Below, piece by piece: positions 17,531-27,587 of a DNA stretch of 64,000 bases. This DNA comes from Pseudomonas chlororaphis subsp. chlororaphis (lineage in GTDB: Bacteria > Pseudomonadota > Gammaproteobacteria > Pseudomonadales > Pseudomonadaceae). The notes beneath the pieces were generated by a model that made no database searches, was not told where the DNA came from, and worked only from the letters and a program-made list of their open reading frames with translations. The DNA lies in the NCBI RefSeq assembly GCF_003945765.1, contig NZ_CP027712.1, forward strand, positions 6,634,001-6,698,000. Reading direction: 5' to 3'. Each line of letters opens with the position of its first letter. Position 1 is the stretch's first letter. The position numbers were made by a program, and so were the translations under genes.

Positions 17531-19087
17531 CTATTCGAGTACCACTTCGAGGTCGAGGTGGCACAGCCTGCGATAAATCTCTTCCTTGCGTTCTCGCACT
17601 GCGTGGTTCTGCGGCAACAACTCACAGCAGCTATGCAGGAGGTGCAGCACTTCCAACGCAAGATCCGGCTCCCAGGCATGCAGGCCCGAGCTCAGTAATT
17701 CTTGATCGAGGGTTTCGAGCTGGGTCTTGGCCAGCTCGTATTTCTTGGCCATGAAGCACAGCCGCGCCAGGCTGAACTGCCAGAAAAACCTCACCCGCCC
17801 GCCATGGGCGTTCTGCAGGCCTTGCTTGAGGATCTGCACGGCGGCCTTGAGGCCGTCCTTGCGCAGGATCGGCAAGACCTCTTCGAGGGCTTCTTCCCAG
17901 GCAGGCTGGCTGGCGGTCGCTTCGACCTTGCGCGGCGCGCTGGCGCTTTGCAGATGGGGCATGACATGGGCGCTGATCCAGCCGCGGGTGGCCGGGTCGG
18001 CGAAAGGCGCGCCGTCGTGGAAACGCAACTCGACCACCCCCGGCAGGCGCTGCAACAGGAGCGCGAAGTGAAACTCCACTTCGCGCATCGCCTGGTCGGC
18101 GTTCAGCCCCTGCAGGCATTCCCAGACCATGCGCTGGCCGTCGAACCAGAACGGCGCCCTGGCCAGGCTGGCTTCGAGCTCCACCAACAGGTCGGCGTAT
18201 TGCCCATTGGCAAAACGCTCCTGGTAGATCTTGAGCTTGTCGGCCGGCAGCCCGCGCAACGCAGTGATCTGCTCGGCGTTGCGCTCCGGGACGGCATCGA
18301 TGGGCAACCACAGCATGGTGCGGTTCAGGCGCAAGGCGCGTACGTCAGTGGCCTTCTGCTTGAGCCACCAGGCGCTCAGCGGGCGGGCGTTTTCCTGCAT
18401 CGCACGCAGGGCCTTCTGCGCTTCCTTCTCGTTGTCGATCGGCGCGCCAGGCGTGAACAGCTGGGTCGCGGCCTGCTTGACCTGGGCCACCACCGCGCCC
18501 ACGGCGCCGGGTTCCGGCTGGTTGTCGGCGGCGCGCTGGACCATGGTCGACAGCCGCCGGCAGATCGGCAGCAGCAAGGGCGCGTTGTCACCCAGATGCT
18601 CGGTGAGCGCGGCATCGAGCCCTTCCAGGTGTTCCACCAGGCGGCGGAACAGCGGCAACTGCTCCTTGATCGCGATGTTTTCGCCCAGCACCTGCTCAAG
18701 ACGCGGCACCAGCCAGCCGATGGCGGCAGCCCGGGTGCGCAGTTTGGCGGGGTGAATCTGCGCCCAATGCTGTTCGCACAGGTGCTGCAGAAGACCAAGG
18801 CCGGCCAGCAGGCCGGGGAAGGATTCACGCTGATACAAGGCCCAGGTGAGCCAGGCGGCCACCCGCAGATCCTTGGACTGGGTACGCAGCAGCGCTTCAC
18901 TGTTTTCGAGGATTTTCAGCCAGTCGATCTGACCGCTTTCGTGCATGGATTGGGCTTTGCCCAGCTCACTTTCCAGTGCCTCGTATTCGCTGGAGAAGCG
19001 AACGTCCTCGCCCGCAAAACTCTCTTTGGAAACAGAGGCTTTGGCGAGTTCGAGGTAATGGGCAGAAAGTTTACTTGAGTAGGACAT
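17531..19087 (-). CDS. tssA: T6SS assembly protein TssA
   Basis: TssA coordinates baseplate and sheath assembly. The 518-aa protein has an N-terminal ImpA-type domain (HWAQIHPAKLRTRAAAIGWL near residues 107-126) and a C-terminal helical VasJ-like domain, matching the TssA found in H2-type clusters. It is the first gene of the minus-strand T6SS operon; the next gene upstream (HU) is 638 bases away, so the operon promoter should lie in that gap. Confidence 0.92.
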   Translation of the reverse strand: MSYSSKLSAHYLELAKASVSKESFAGEDVRFSSEYEALESELGKAQSMHESGQIDWLKILENSEALLRTQSKDLRVAAWLTWALYQRESFPGLLAGLGLLQHLCEQHWAQIHPAKLRTRAAAIGWLVPRLEQVLGENIAIKEQLPLFRRLVEHLEGLDAALTEHLGDNAPLLLPICRRLSTMVQRAADNQPEPGAVGAVVAQVKQAATQLFTPGAPIDNEKEAQKALRAMQENARPLSAWWLKQKATDVRALRLNRTMLWLPIDAVPERNAEQITALRGLPADKLKIYQERFANGQYADLLVELEASLARAPFWFDGQRMVWECLQGLNADQAMREVEFHFALLLQRLPGVVELRFHDGAPFADPATRGWISAHVMPHLQSASAPRKVEATASQPAWEEALEEVLPILRKDGLKAAVQILKQGLQNAHGGRVRFFWQFSLARLCFMAKKYELAKTQLETLDQELLSSGLHAWEPDLALEVLHLLHSCCELLPQNHAVRERKEEIYRRLCHLDLEVVLE

Positions 19088-19649
19088 CCATGGCCTTTTT
19101 TGAGATTACGGTCTATACGCACGCGAGATTTTTTTCGCGGGCTGGACAGTATCGAAGAGCAATTGCTGGTACTCATCCAATTGAGTCTTGCTCTTTCAAG
19201 AGCGCGCATCGTAATCAGTATGATGGCCACTAGCAAGCATCCCCTCAAACAACAAGACGAACTGTCATCGGCTATTCGTAAGAGATTGCCTTATATATGG
19301 CAGGGTTTCCCCCTAGGCAGCCAGTTGAATCCCTATTCCAACCAGCAATACCAGAAGCCGCGGGCCAGAGCCTTGCGCGATATAAACCAGAGAGCGATTC
19401 AATGATTAAGGGGCAATGCCAGGCAGAATCGAAAGTGCCGGATACGGAAATAAGTCCTAATTCTGAACTTTTATGAAAGAGTGCAGTCGCGGACGCCCCT
19501 AACTTTGGAAAGTGCCACTAATATGATGGCACTCAAGACGGTAGTTTGTCATCAAACAGTCTGTATGTTTTTTGAGCAGTACCGATGTAGTTCCTAGCGA
19601 AACTTGCTGCATGCATTCCCGTTCTTTATATGCCGAACAACCATTCATA
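19088..19649. promoter_or_regulatory. Long gene-free region upstream of the T6SS operon
   Basis: About 560 bases between tssA and the HU terminator, visibly AT-richer than the flanks. It must hold the tssA promoter. I found no convincing sigma-54 -24/-12 element by eye; the best match on the minus strand (19302-19318, GG-N10-GC spacing) has a poor -24 hexamer. No gene is recognised. Confidence 0.4.
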
Positions 19650-19686
19650 AAAAATGGGCATCCGAATTATCGGCTTGCCCATTTTT
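19650..19686 (-). terminator. Rho-independent terminator of the HU gene
   Basis: A perfect 11-bp stem, AAAAATGGGCA (19650-19660) with TGCCCATTTTT (19676-19686), around a 15-base loop that contains a second small stem (CCGA/TCGG). On the minus strand it ends in a T run and lies 40 bases past the HU stop. The A/T-flanked stem could work in both directions. Confidence 0.85.
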
Positions 19687-19725
19687 CAATACGGTTCTCC
19701 CTGCTATCGAGGGAGTTCGCAACAG

Positions 19726-20001
19726 TTATGGATTGACGCTGTCTTTCAGCGATTTTCCTGGCTTGAAGGCTACGGTGTTGCTGGCCTTGATCTTCACCGG
19801 CTCACCGGTTTGCGGGTTCTTGCCGGTACGGGCGCCACGGTGACGCTGCAGGAAGGTTCCAAAACCTACCAGGGTGACGCTGTCTTTGCGATGCAGGGCG
19901 CCAGTGATTTCTTCGAGAACGGCATTGAGAACGCGGTTGGCTTGTTCTTTGGTCAGATCCGCTTTTTCAGCAATTGCAGCGGCGAGTTCTGGTTTACGCA
20001 T
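19726..20001 (-). CDS. hupA: HU-family nucleoid protein
   Basis: A histone-like DNA-binding protein of 91 aa. It starts MRKPELAAAIAEKADLTK and has the HU signature GFGTFLQRHRGARTGKNP, including the arm residues that intercalate at DNA kinks. GAGG lies 9 bases before the ATG. It sits next to the rubredoxin reductase gene as in P. aeruginosa (PA5348/PA5349). The symbol is by synteny; pseudomonads have several HU paralogues. Confidence 0.92.
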   Translation of the reverse strand: MRKPELAAAIAEKADLTKEQANRVLNAVLEEITGALHRKDSVTLVGFGTFLQRHRGARTGKNPQTGEPVKIKASNTVAFKPGKSLKDSVNP

Positions 20002-20189
20002 AGTGAAGCCTCTTTGACGGTTTTTTGTTGTTATGTCCGTGCTGTTCTTCCGGAACAGCGCCCAAGGCGCCGCAGGCTCTACTCTGCGGCAGACGGGTGT
20101 GAGGATGGCACGCAGTTAGGAGTGGCGCCAGTCTCTGCGCGACCTTTGTAGTGGCAAACACATGATTATTCCGACAGAACGACCGGTAT

Positions 20190-21338
20190 TTAGGCCAACA
20201 AGCCGGGAAGCTCCTTGTTCAGGGCCAGTTTGTCCATGACCGCGGCCCCGGTCAGCGCATAGCCCAGCAGTTTGCCGCTGGCATCGCGGCACAGCGCCTT
20301 GATGTCGGCGCCCTGCCCTTCGACTGTCCACACGCCTTCCAAGCCGCGTGGCGGTGGCGAAACCACCAGCGGGCAGACCGGGGTTTTCACGGTGATCGGC
20401 ATCGGGCCGTAGCTGACTGCCGTCGAGTTGCCCGCCAGGGTCTGCGCCAGCGCTCGCGCACAACTCATGAGGGGCATGACGTACAACAGATTCAGCCCAT
20501 CGACCTCGGCGCAGTCGCCCAAGGCATAAATGTTGGCGTGGGAGGTCTTGAGATGCCGGTCAACCACCACCCCACGGTTGACCATCACCCCCGCGGCGGC
20601 GGCCAGGTCGATGCGCGGACGCAGGCCGATCGCCGACACCACCAGGTCGCAGGCAATCACTTCACCGTCGGACAGATGTGCCTCGAGGCCATCCGCCGTG
20701 CGCTGCAAGCGATTGAGTACCGGCCCCAGGTGGAAGCGCGCGCCCAGGCTTTCCAGCCCGGCCTGCACCGCGGCGGCGGCCGCAGGGTGCAGCAGCGTCG
20801 GCATGACCTGCTCGCAGGGCGCCACAAGGTCCACTGCATAACCGCCGAGGATCAGGTCGTTGGCGAACTCGCAGCCGATCAGGCCGGCGCCCAGCAGCAA
20901 CACCCGGCGCTTGCCGGCCGCGGCTGCGCGAAAGCGCGCGTAGTCCTCCAGGTCGTTGATCGGGAAGATCAGGTCGCCGGCATCACCCTCCACCGGTACG
21001 CGCACGGTTTCCGCGCCCCAGGCGAGGATCAGGTCGCGGTAGTTCACCGCTTCTTCACCCATCCACAGGCGCTTGTGGCCAGGGTCGATGCCGCTGATGC
21101 GGGTATGGGTGCGCACCTCGGCCTTCAATTGCTCGGCCATGGCGCCGGGTTCGGCCATGCTCAGGCCGTCGGCTTCCTTGTTCTTGCCAAAACCGGTGGA
21201 AAGCATCGGTTTGGAATAGGAACGCCCGTCATCGGCGGTGATCAGCAGCAGCGGCGTTTCGCTATCGAGCTTGCGAAACTCCCGGGCCAGGTTGTAGCCG
21301 GCCAGCCCGGTGCCCACGATGACGACAGGTGCGTTCAT
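20190..21338 (-). CDS. rubB: Rubredoxin-NAD(+) reductase
   Basis: A FAD flavoprotein that transfers electrons from NADH to rubredoxin, usually for alkane hydroxylases or oxidative-stress defence. Of 382 aa, the N-terminal FAD site is [15 protein letters not shown], the NAD site is [16 protein letters not shown] near residue 147, and the second FAD motif is [12 protein letters not shown] near residue 274. AAGGAG lies 6 bases before the ATG. The rubredoxin gene is immediately upstream (38 bases). Confidence 0.94.
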   Translation of the reverse strand: MNAPVVIVGTGLAGYNLAREFRKLDSETPLLLITADDGRSYSKPMLSTGFGKNKEADGLSMAEPGAMAEQLKAEVRTHTRISGIDPGHKRLWMGEEAVNYRDLILAWGAETVRVPVEGDAGDLIFPINDLEDYARFRAAAAGKRRVLLLGAGLIGCEFANDLILGGYAVDLVAPCEQVMPTLLHPAAAAAVQAGLESLGARFHLGPVLNRLQRTADGLEAHLSDGEVIACDLVVSAIGLRPRIDLAAAAGVMVNRGVVVDRHLKTSHANIYALGDCAEVDGLNLLYVMPLMSCARALAQTLAGNSTAVSYGPMPITVKTPVCPLVVSPPPRGLEGVWTVEGQGADIKALCRDASGKLLGYALTGAAVMDKLALNKELPGLLA

Positions 21339-21376
21339 TCCTTACTCCTTCAGGTTCAGGGGATCACAGGGTGTGA

Positions 21377-21544
21377 TCAGCCGATTTCGATCATTTCGAA
21401 ATCCATTTTGCCGACGCCGCAATCCGGGCAGAGCCAGTCTTCAGGCACGTCTTCCCAGCGGGTACCGGGCAAGATTCCGTCGTCCGGCCAGCCATCGGCT
21501 TCGTTGTAGATCAGGCCGCAGACCACACATTGCCACTTTTTCAT
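21377..21544 (-). CDS. rubA: Rubredoxin
   Basis: A 55-aa Fe(SCys)4 electron carrier. Both knuckles are present: [13 protein letters not shown] (residues 6-18) and [12 protein letters not shown] (residues 39-50). It is the electron partner of the reductase encoded 38 bases downstream and is transcribed with it. P. aeruginosa has two rubredoxins here; only one is present in this genome. Confidence 0.96.
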   Translation of the reverse strand: MKKWQCVVCGLIYNEADGWPDDGILPGTRWEDVPEDWLCPDCGVGKMDFEMIEIG

Positions 21545-21760
21545 TTACGCGTTTCCTCAGGTTCTCAGGCTGTTGCCGGCGGGATGGTCGATGAATCGAC
21601 TCTGGATGACGCCAGGGGGCGCGTCCGGCCCAGCGCGTTTTGTACTGATGAGCACCGACGGATGCAAGCACGTTCGCTGCGGGCGGCCGCTCCATTGCGG
21701 CAAAATCGCCTGGCGCCATGCTAAGCTCGCGGCCTCATTTGCTGCCAATAATGACCCACT

Positions 21761-22324
21761 GTGCCGCACTCAATCTCTGCATTTTCCACCCCGGACTGGC
21801 TCTCGCAAAGCCGGCTGATGCCCCTCCCCGACGCACAGACCCTCGACTGGCTGTTCGATGAAGGTTCGCTGACCCGGCGCCTGACCCGTCTCTCCGACGA
21901 CGGCTTCAGCGTGACGCCGCTGGTCGAGGGCTGGCAGCCCCTGCGCGCCGACGAATGCGCCGCGCTGGACCTGCAGCCAGGCAGCCAGGGCTGGGTACGC
22001 GAGGTGTATCTGCGCGGTCACGGCCAGGCCTGGGTATTCGCCCGCAGCGTGGCGGCCCGCAGTGCCCTGCAAGATGGCGGGCTGAACATGGACGAACTGG
22101 GTAGCCGCTCCCTGGGAGAACTGCTGTTCTGTGACCAGGCCTTTCAGCGCCGCCCCATCGAGGTCTGCCATTACCCACGCCTGTGGCTGCCCGACGAAGT
22201 GCAGGCCGACGAGCTCTGGGCCCGCCGTTCGCGCTTCGATCGCGCAACCCTGAGCGTGCTGGTCGCCGAAATCTTCCTGCCGTCCCTGTGGAGCGCCGTC
22301 GGCGCCCAGCCGGAGAACCGCTGA
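21761..22324 (+). CDS. ubiC: Chorismate lyase (chorismate pyruvate-lyase)
   Basis: UbiC converts chorismate to 4-hydroxybenzoate and pyruvate, the first committed step of ubiquinone synthesis. The 187-aa product shows the family core [20 protein letters not shown] near residue 75 and the terminal helix region with E-I-F-L-P. The proposed start is GTG at 21761 (MPHSIS), with no clear ribosome-binding site; an ATG at 21818 (MPLPDAQ) would shorten it by 19 residues. Its TGA overlaps the ubiA ATG. Confidence 0.92.
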   Translation: MPHSISAFSTPDWLSQSRLMPLPDAQTLDWLFDEGSLTRRLTRLSDDGFSVTPLVEGWQPLRADECAALDLQPGSQGWVREVYLRGHGQAWVFARSVAARSALQDGGLNMDELGSRSLGELLFCDQAFQRRPIEVCHYPRLWLPDEVQADELWARRSRFDRATLSVLVAEIFLPSLWSAVGAQPENR

Positions 22325-23214
22325 TGTATCAGAGCCTGCTCAAATCCCTCAACCACCTGAATCCACGCGCCTGGGACTTTATCCAGCTGACCCGCATGGA
22401 CAAGCCGATCGGCATCTACCTGCTGCTCTGGCCGACCCTCTGGGCCCTGTGGATTGCCGGCAAAGGCTCGCCTTCGCTGGCCAATATCGTGATTTTCGTC
22501 CTTGGCGTAACCCTCACCCGGGCCGGCGGCTGCGTGATCAACGACTGGGCCGACCGCAAGGTCGACGGCCATGTGAAGCGCACCGAACAGCGCCCGCTGG
22601 TCAGCGGCAAGATCAGTTCCAGGGAAGCCCTGATGTTCTTCGCCGTGCTGATGTTCATCAGCTTCCTGCTGGTGCTGTGCACCAACGCGACGACCATCTG
22701 GCTGTCGCTGGGCGGCCTGGCCCTGGCGGCCAGCTACCCCTTCATGAAGCGCTACACCTATTACCCGCAAGTGGTGCTGGGCGCGGCGTTCTCCTGGGGC
22801 ATCCCGATGGCCTTTACCGCCGAGACCGGCGAGCTGCCGGCCACCGCCTGGCTGCTGTACATCGCCAACCTGCTGTGGACCGTGGGTTATGACACCTATT
22901 ACGCAATGACCGACCGCGACGACGACCTGAAGATCGGGGTGAAATCCACCGCGATCCTGTTCGGCGAAGCCGACCGGGTAATCATCCTGACCCTACAGGG
23001 CCTGGCGCTGGTGTGCCTGCTGCTGGTGGGCGCGCGCTTCGAATTGGGTGTCTGGTTTCACCTGGGCCTGCTGGTGGCGGCCGGGTGTTTTGCCTGGGAG
23101 TTCTGGTACACCCGCGATCGCGACCGGATGAAGTGCTTCAAGGCCTTCCTGCATAACCACTGGGCGGGATTGGCGATTTTCCTGGGGATAGTCGTGGATT
23201 ACGCGGTGCGCTGA
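22324..23214 (+). CDS. ubiA: 4-hydroxybenzoate octaprenyltransferase
   Basis: A membrane prenyltransferase that attaches the polyprenyl tail to 4-hydroxybenzoate. The 296-aa protein has about eight to nine membrane helices and the two Asp-rich Mg-diphosphate sites: [10 protein letters not shown] (near residue 72) and DRDDDLKIG (near residue 197). The ATG overlaps the ubiC stop (TGATG), so the two enzymes of successive steps are translationally coupled. Confidence 0.97.
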   Translation: MYQSLLKSLNHLNPRAWDFIQLTRMDKPIGIYLLLWPTLWALWIAGKGSPSLANIVIFVLGVTLTRAGGCVINDWADRKVDGHVKRTEQRPLVSGKISSREALMFFAVLMFISFLLVLCTNATTIWLSLGGLALAASYPFMKRYTYYPQVVLGAAFSWGIPMAFTAETGELPATAWLLYIANLLWTVGYDTYYAMTDRDDDLKIGVKSTAILFGEADRVIILTLQGLALVCLLLVGARFELGVWFHLGLLVAAGCFAWEFWYTRDRDRMKCFKAFLHNHWAGLAIFLGIVVDYAVR

Positions 23215-23222
23215 AGATCGTT

Positions 23223-23270
23223 ATCGCGGGCAAGCCTCGCTCCTACGTAGGAGCGAGGCTGGCCCGCGAT
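23223..23270. repeat. REP-type palindrome (family B)
   Basis: A long inverted repeat with arms ATCGCGGGC and GCCCGCGAT around GCCTCGCTCCTAC/GTAGGAGCGAGGC. It lies between the convergent ubiA and COG4315 genes. It may form a strong hairpin and act as a bidirectional terminator. Related sequences recur at 27356, 29717, 36753, 49140, 52055 and 57546. Confidence 0.8.
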
Positions 23271-23283
23271 GAAAGCACCAAGG

Positions 23284-23667
23284 TCAATCAGGCTTGGCCA
23301 CTTTCCAGGCGCCATCCATCTTGCCGTCGCCGGTCATGTCACCGGCTTTCTTGTCCATCACGAAGGTGTACAGCGGCTTGCCGTCGTAGGCCCACTGCAT
23401 GGAGCCGTCGTCACGCTTGATGACGGTCCACTCGCCCATCGCCTTGTCACCGCTGGCGGCCATCAGCGGCGGCCAGTTGGCGGCGCACTTGTCGTTGCAC
23501 ATGGACTTGCCGCCGCTGTCCTTGGCAAAGGTGTACAAGGTCATGCCCTTGTGGTCGACGAACATACCGTCTTTGGTCATCGCCGGTTCCGCAGCGAACG
23601 CCAGCCCCGGCAGGGCCAGCGCAGCGCTCAGCAACAGGGCTTTCCAGGATTGCGTGTGTTGAGTCAT
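23284..23667 (-). CDS. Secreted COG4315-type protein
   Basis: A 127-aa protein with a Sec signal peptide (cleavage after AFA near residue 25). It has two copies of the secreted repeat motif of PF03640: MFVDHKGMTLYTFAKD with CNDKCAANWPPL, and WAYDGKPLYTFVMD. Homologues are exported proteins of unknown function. It is divergent from phoB. Confidence 0.85.
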   Translation of the reverse strand: MTQHTQSWKALLLSAALALPGLAFAAEPAMTKDGMFVDHKGMTLYTFAKDSGGKSMCNDKCAANWPPLMAASGDKAMGEWTVIKRDDGSMQWAYDGKPLYTFVMDKKAGDMTGDGKMDGAWKVAKPD

Positions 23668-23748
23668 GGAAACCTTCTTTGGTGGTTGTCAGGATTCGGA
23701 CCCAAAGCTTAGTCCACGAATGCAGCCCTCGCACCAGCACCTAAAATA

Positions 23749-23766
23749 CTGTCACACGACTGCAAT
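23749..23766 (+). promoter_or_regulatory. Pho box upstream of phoB
   Basis: CTGTCAC-ACGA-CTGCAAT: two 7-mers separated by 4 bases, close to the PhoB site consensus CTGTCAT-N4-CTGTCAT. It lies about 53 bases before the phoB ATG, consistent with autoregulation of phoBR under phosphate limitation. Confidence 0.75.
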
Positions 23767-23818
23767 AATTCCGTTATCTAATGCGGCGCAAGACAGTTAA
23801 ATGACAAGAGGATTAAGC

Positions 23819-24508
23819 ATGGTTGGCAGGAGCATTCTGATCGTTGACGACGAAGCGCCCATTCGCGAAATGATCGCCGTTGCGTTGGAAATGGCCGGCT
23901 ACGACTGCCTGGAGGCGGAGAACTCCCAGCAGGCCCATGCCATTATCGTCGACCGCAAGCCCGACCTGATCCTGCTCGACTGGATGCTGCCCGGCACCTC
24001 CGGCATCGAGCTGGCGCGGCGCCTGAAACGCGATGAGCTGACCGGTGACATACCGATCATCATGCTCACCGCCAAGGGCGAAGAGGACAACAAGATCCAG
24101 GGCCTGGAAGTCGGCGCCGACGACTACATCACCAAGCCATTCTCCCCTCGCGAGCTGGTCGCGCGCCTCAAGGCCGTGCTGCGCCGCGCTGGCCCGACCG
24201 ACGGCGAGGCACCGATCGAAGTCGGCGGCCTGCTACTGGACCCGATCAGCCACCGCGTGACCATCGACGGCAAACCGGCCGAGATGGGCCCGACCGAATA
24301 CCGCCTGCTGCAATTTTTCATGACCCACCAGGAACGCGCCTACACCCGTGGCCAGTTGCTTGACCAGGTCTGGGGCGGCAACGTCTATGTCGAAGAGCGT
24401 ACCGTCGACGTGCATATCCGCCGCCTGCGCAAAGCCTTGGGCGATGCCTACGAGAATCTGGTACAAACCGTGCGCGGCACCGGCTACCGTTTTTCCACCA
24501 AGGCCTGA
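23819..24508 (+). CDS. phoB: Phosphate-regulon response regulator PhoB
   Basis: An OmpR-family regulator that activates phosphate-starvation genes. The 229-aa protein has a receiver domain with phospho-acceptor D54 (LLDWMLPG), T84 and K106 (TKPFSPRE), followed by a winged-helix DNA-binding domain ([16 protein letters not shown]). The ATG at 23819 has GAGG about 7 bases upstream; an upstream in-frame ATG lacks a site. It is followed by phoR. Confidence 0.97.
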   Translation: MVGRSILIVDDEAPIREMIAVALEMAGYDCLEAENSQQAHAIIVDRKPDLILLDWMLPGTSGIELARRLKRDELTGDIPIIMLTAKGEEDNKIQGLEVGADDYITKPFSPRELVARLKAVLRRAGPTDGEAPIEVGGLLLDPISHRVTIDGKPAEMGPTEYRLLQFFMTHQERAYTRGQLLDQVWGGNVYVEERTVDVHIRRLRKALGDAYENLVQTVRGTGYRFSTKA

Positions 24509-24552
24509 AGCCGGCCCCTTATTCGCCAGACGCTTACAAGGACGCGTGTTAA

Positions 24553-25881
24553 GTGAACCAGAACTGGCATGGCACCCTGATTCGCCACATGCTGCTGTTG
24601 GTCACCGGCTGCCTGCTGGTGGGCCTGATCAGCGGTTACTACGGCTGGAGCCTGGCCATCGGCCTGGGGATCTATCTGGCCTGGACCCTCAAGCAACTGC
24701 TGCGCCTGCACGAATGGCTGCGCCTGCACCAACCCGATGAAGCACCGCCCGATGGCTACGGCCTGTGGGGCGAGGTGTTCGACAGCATCTACCACCTGCA
24801 ACGCCGCGACCAACGGGTGCGCGGGCGCCTGCAAGCCGTGATAGACCGGGTCCAGGAGTCCACCGCGGCGCTGAAAGACGCGGTGATCATGCTCGACAGC
24901 GACGGCAACCTGGAATGGTGGAACCGCGCGGCGGAAACCCTGCTGGGCCTGAAGACTCCACAGGACAGCGGCCAGCCGGTGACCAACCTGGTGCGCCATC
25001 CGCGCTTCAAGGAATATTTCGAGCAGGACAATTACAACGAGCCGCTGGAAATCCCCTCGCCGACCAACGACCGGGTCCGCATTCAGCTGTACATCACCCG
25101 CTACGGCAACAACGAACACCTGATGCTGGTGCGCGACGTGACCCGCATCCACCAGCTGGAACAGATGCGCAAAGACTTCATCGCCAACGTCTCCCACGAG
25201 CTGCGCACGCCGCTGACGGTGATCTGCGGCTACCTGGAAACCCTGCTCGATAACGTCGAGGAAGTGAATCCGCGCTGGAGCCGCGCCCTGCAGCAGATGC
25301 AGCAGCAAGGCGGGCGCATGCAGACCCTGCTCAACGACCTGCTGCTGTTGGCCAAGCTGGAAGCCACCGACTACCCGTCGGACAACCAGCCGGTGCCGAT
25401 CGACGTGCTGCTGCAGTCGATCAAGAGCGATGCCCAGGCGCTGTCCGGGGAGCGCAACCAGCGCATCACCCTGGAAGCCGACGCGCAGATCCAGCTCAAG
25501 GGTAGCGAGGCGGAACTGCGCAGCGCCTTTTCCAACCTGGTGTTCAACGCTGTGAAATACACCCCGGCCGAGGGCAACATCCGCATCCGCTGGTGGGGCG
25601 ACGAGCAAGGCGCGCACCTGAGCGTGCAGGATTCGGGGATCGGCATCGACAGCAAGCACTTGCCACGCCTGACCGAACGCTTCTACCGGGTCGACTCCAG
25701 CCGCAACTCCAACACCGGCGGCACCGGCCTGGGCCTGGCCATCGTCAAGCATGTGCTGCTGCGCCATCGGGCGCGCCTGGAGATCAGCAGCGTACCGGGC
25801 CACGGCAGCACTTTTACCTGCCATTTCGCCCCGGCCCAGGTGAAAAGATTGCGTGCCAACACCCTGACCGACCAGCGGTGA
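24553..25881 (+). CDS. phoR: Phosphate sensor histidine kinase PhoR
   Basis: A sensor kinase that phosphorylates PhoB when phosphate is low and is inhibited through PstSCAB-PhoU. Of 442 aa: N-terminal membrane region (residues 8-45), a PAS domain (about 95-195), H215 in FIANVSHELRTPL, N box NLVFNAVKYTP, G1 DSGIGID and G2 GGTGLGLAIVKH. The start is GTG at 24553. It is 44 bases after phoB. Confidence 0.97.
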   Translation: MNQNWHGTLIRHMLLLVTGCLLVGLISGYYGWSLAIGLGIYLAWTLKQLLRLHEWLRLHQPDEAPPDGYGLWGEVFDSIYHLQRRDQRVRGRLQAVIDRVQESTAALKDAVIMLDSDGNLEWWNRAAETLLGLKTPQDSGQPVTNLVRHPRFKEYFEQDNYNEPLEIPSPTNDRVRIQLYITRYGNNEHLMLVRDVTRIHQLEQMRKDFIANVSHELRTPLTVICGYLETLLDNVEEVNPRWSRALQQMQQQGGRMQTLLNDLLLLAKLEATDYPSDNQPVPIDVLLQSIKSDAQALSGERNQRITLEADAQIQLKGSEAELRSAFSNLVFNAVKYTPAEGNIRIRWWGDEQGAHLSVQDSGIGIDSKHLPRLTERFYRVDSSRNSNTGGTGLGLAIVKHVLLRHRARLEISSVPGHGSTFTCHFAPAQVKRLRANTLTDQR

Positions 25882-25997
25882 CAGCCACGCACTACTAGGC
25901 AATCGCCCTGCCAGCCGCTACATTGGCTGGCTTGCGCCGGCCATTGCGCCGCGCATTTCTCTCTTTTTCGAATACACGGAACCCGCAAAACTCCATC

Positions 25998-27338
25998 ATG
26001 GACCCTTCCCCTGGTTTTACCCTCGCGTCTCTTTTCGCCGACTTCGGCATGATTCTTTTTGCACTGCTCCTGGTTCTGCTCAACGGCTTTTTCGTAGCCG
26101 CCGAGTTCGCCATGGTCAAACTGCGCTCGACCCGGGTCGAGGCCATCGCCCATAAGAACGGCTGGCGCGGGCAGATCCTGCGCACCGTACACAGCCAGCT
26201 GGATGCCTACCTTTCCGCGTGCCAGCTGGGGATCACCCTGGCCTCCCTCGGCCTGGGCTGGGTCGGTGAGCCGGCCTTCGCGCATTTGCTGGCGCCGCTG
26301 CTCAGCGCCGTGGGCGTGGATTCGGCGGAAGTGGTCAAGGGCGTGTCGTTCTTTACCGCCTTCTTCATCATTTCCTACCTGCACATCGTGGTCGGCGAAC
26401 TGGCGCCCAAGTCCTGGGCCATCCGCAAGCCCGAGCTGCTGTCGCTGTGGACGGCGGTGCCGCTGTACCTGTTCTACTGGCTGATGTACCCGGCGATCTA
26501 CCTGCTCAACGCCAGCGCCAACACCATCCTGCGCATCGCCGGCCAGGGCGAGCCCGGCCCGCATCACGAGCACCACTACAGCCGCGAAGAACTGAAGCTG
26601 ATCCTGCACTCCAGCCGGGGCCAGGACCCCAGCGACCAGGGCATGCGCGTACTGGCCTCGGCCGTGGAAATGGGCGAGCTGGAAGTGGTGGACTGGGCCA
26701 ACTCCCGGGAAGACCTGATCAGCGTGGAATTCAACGCGCCGCTGAAGCAGATCCTCGCCCTGTTCCGCCGCCACAAGTTCAGCCGCTACCCGGTCTACGA
26801 CAGCGAGCGCAACGAGTTCGTCGGCCTGCTGCACATCAAGGACCTGCTGCTGGAACTGGCGGCGCTGGACCACATCCCCGAATCGTTCAACCTGGCCGAG
26901 CTGACCCGCCCGCTGGAGCGCGTTTCCCGGCACATGCCGCTGTCGCAGCTGCTGGAACAGTTCCGTAAAGGCGGTTCGCACTTCGCCCTGGTGGAAGAAG
27001 CCGACGGCAAGATCATCGGCTACCTGACCATGGAAGACGTGCTGGAAGTACTGGTCGGCGATATCCAGGACGAACACCGCAAGGCCGAGCGCGGCATCCT
27101 CGCCTACCAGCCCGGCAAGTTGCTGGTGCGCGGCGATACCCCGCTGTTCAAGGTGGAACGCCTGCTGGGCATCGACCTGGACCATATCGAGGCCGAAACC
27201 CTCGCCGGCCTGGTCTACGAGACCCTGAAACGGGTGCCGGAAGAAGAAGAGGTCATGGAAGTCGAAGGCTTGCGCATCATCATCAAGAAGATGAAAGGCC
27301 CGAAAATCGTCCTGGCCAAGGTGTTGATGCTCGATTGA
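25998..27338 (+). CDS. CNNM/CorC-family transporter (hemolysin C-like)
   Basis: A 446-aa membrane protein with a DUF21 (CNNM) domain of about four helices at residues 10-190 (LLVLLNGFFVAAEFAMVKLR), a CBS pair at about 210-340, and a CorC_HlyC transporter-associated domain at the C-terminus. Family members take part in divalent-cation (Mg/Co) efflux or tolerance. It follows phoBR in P. aeruginosa as well. The ATG at 25998 is chosen because the hydrophobic core begins just after it. Confidence 0.88.
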   Translation: MDPSPGFTLASLFADFGMILFALLLVLLNGFFVAAEFAMVKLRSTRVEAIAHKNGWRGQILRTVHSQLDAYLSACQLGITLASLGLGWVGEPAFAHLLAPLLSAVGVDSAEVVKGVSFFTAFFIISYLHIVVGELAPKSWAIRKPELLSLWTAVPLYLFYWLMYPAIYLLNASANTILRIAGQGEPGPHHEHHYSREELKLILHSSRGQDPSDQGMRVLASAVEMGELEVVDWANSREDLISVEFNAPLKQILALFRRHKFSRYPVYDSERNEFVGLLHIKDLLLELAALDHIPESFNLAELTRPLERVSRHMPLSQLLEQFRKGGSHFALVEEADGKIIGYLTMEDVLEVLVGDIQDEHRKAERGILAYQPGKLLVRGDTPLFKVERLLGIDLDHIEAETLAGLVYETLKRVPEEEEVMEVEGLRIIIKKMKGPKIVLAKVLMLD

Positions 27339-27355
27339 GCACGGTCTGACACCTC

Positions 27356-27432
27356 ATCGCGAGCAAGCTCACTCCTACAATGAACCGCGTTCATCTGTAG
27401 GAGCAGCTGGTCGAGGCTCGATTGCTCGCGAT
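27356..27432. repeat. REP-type inverted repeat (family B)
   Basis: Imperfect inverted repeat with ends ATCGCGAGCAA and TTGCTCGCGAT, with inner CTCCTAC and GTAGGAG arms. It lies between convergent genes. Confidence 0.7.
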
Positions 27433-27470
27433 CCCCTGCCCCGATTATCACCTGCTCCGCCGATCACCCC

Positions 27471-27583
27471 GTAGCCGCTGCCGAAGGCTGCGATCGACCT
27501 GGGCGGCACTCCGACGAAGCGGGCGCAGGCTCTTGAGGCCGCTGAAGGCCTTCGGCCTTATCGCAGCCTTCGGCAGCGGCTAC
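27471..27583. repeat. REP element (family A), full length
   Basis: Inverted repeat of about 113 bp with arms GTAGCCGCTGCCGAAGGCTG and its complement CAGCCTTCGGCAGCGGCTAC. It ends a few bases past the M23 peptidase stop. Relatives occur at 29560, 37949, 43937, 46759, 48733, 62356 and 62483. Confidence 0.85.
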
Positions 27584-27587
27584 ATGG

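Noticed and set aside
19302..19318. Possible sigma-54 promoter (GG-N10-GC) upstream of tssA
   Set aside because: Only the spacing fits; the -24 hexamer and the -12 TTGC are poor matches.
23223..23270. Palindrome considered as an attachment site or transposon end
   Set aside because: It matches the REP family found at six other places in the window and has no flanking duplication or recombinase.
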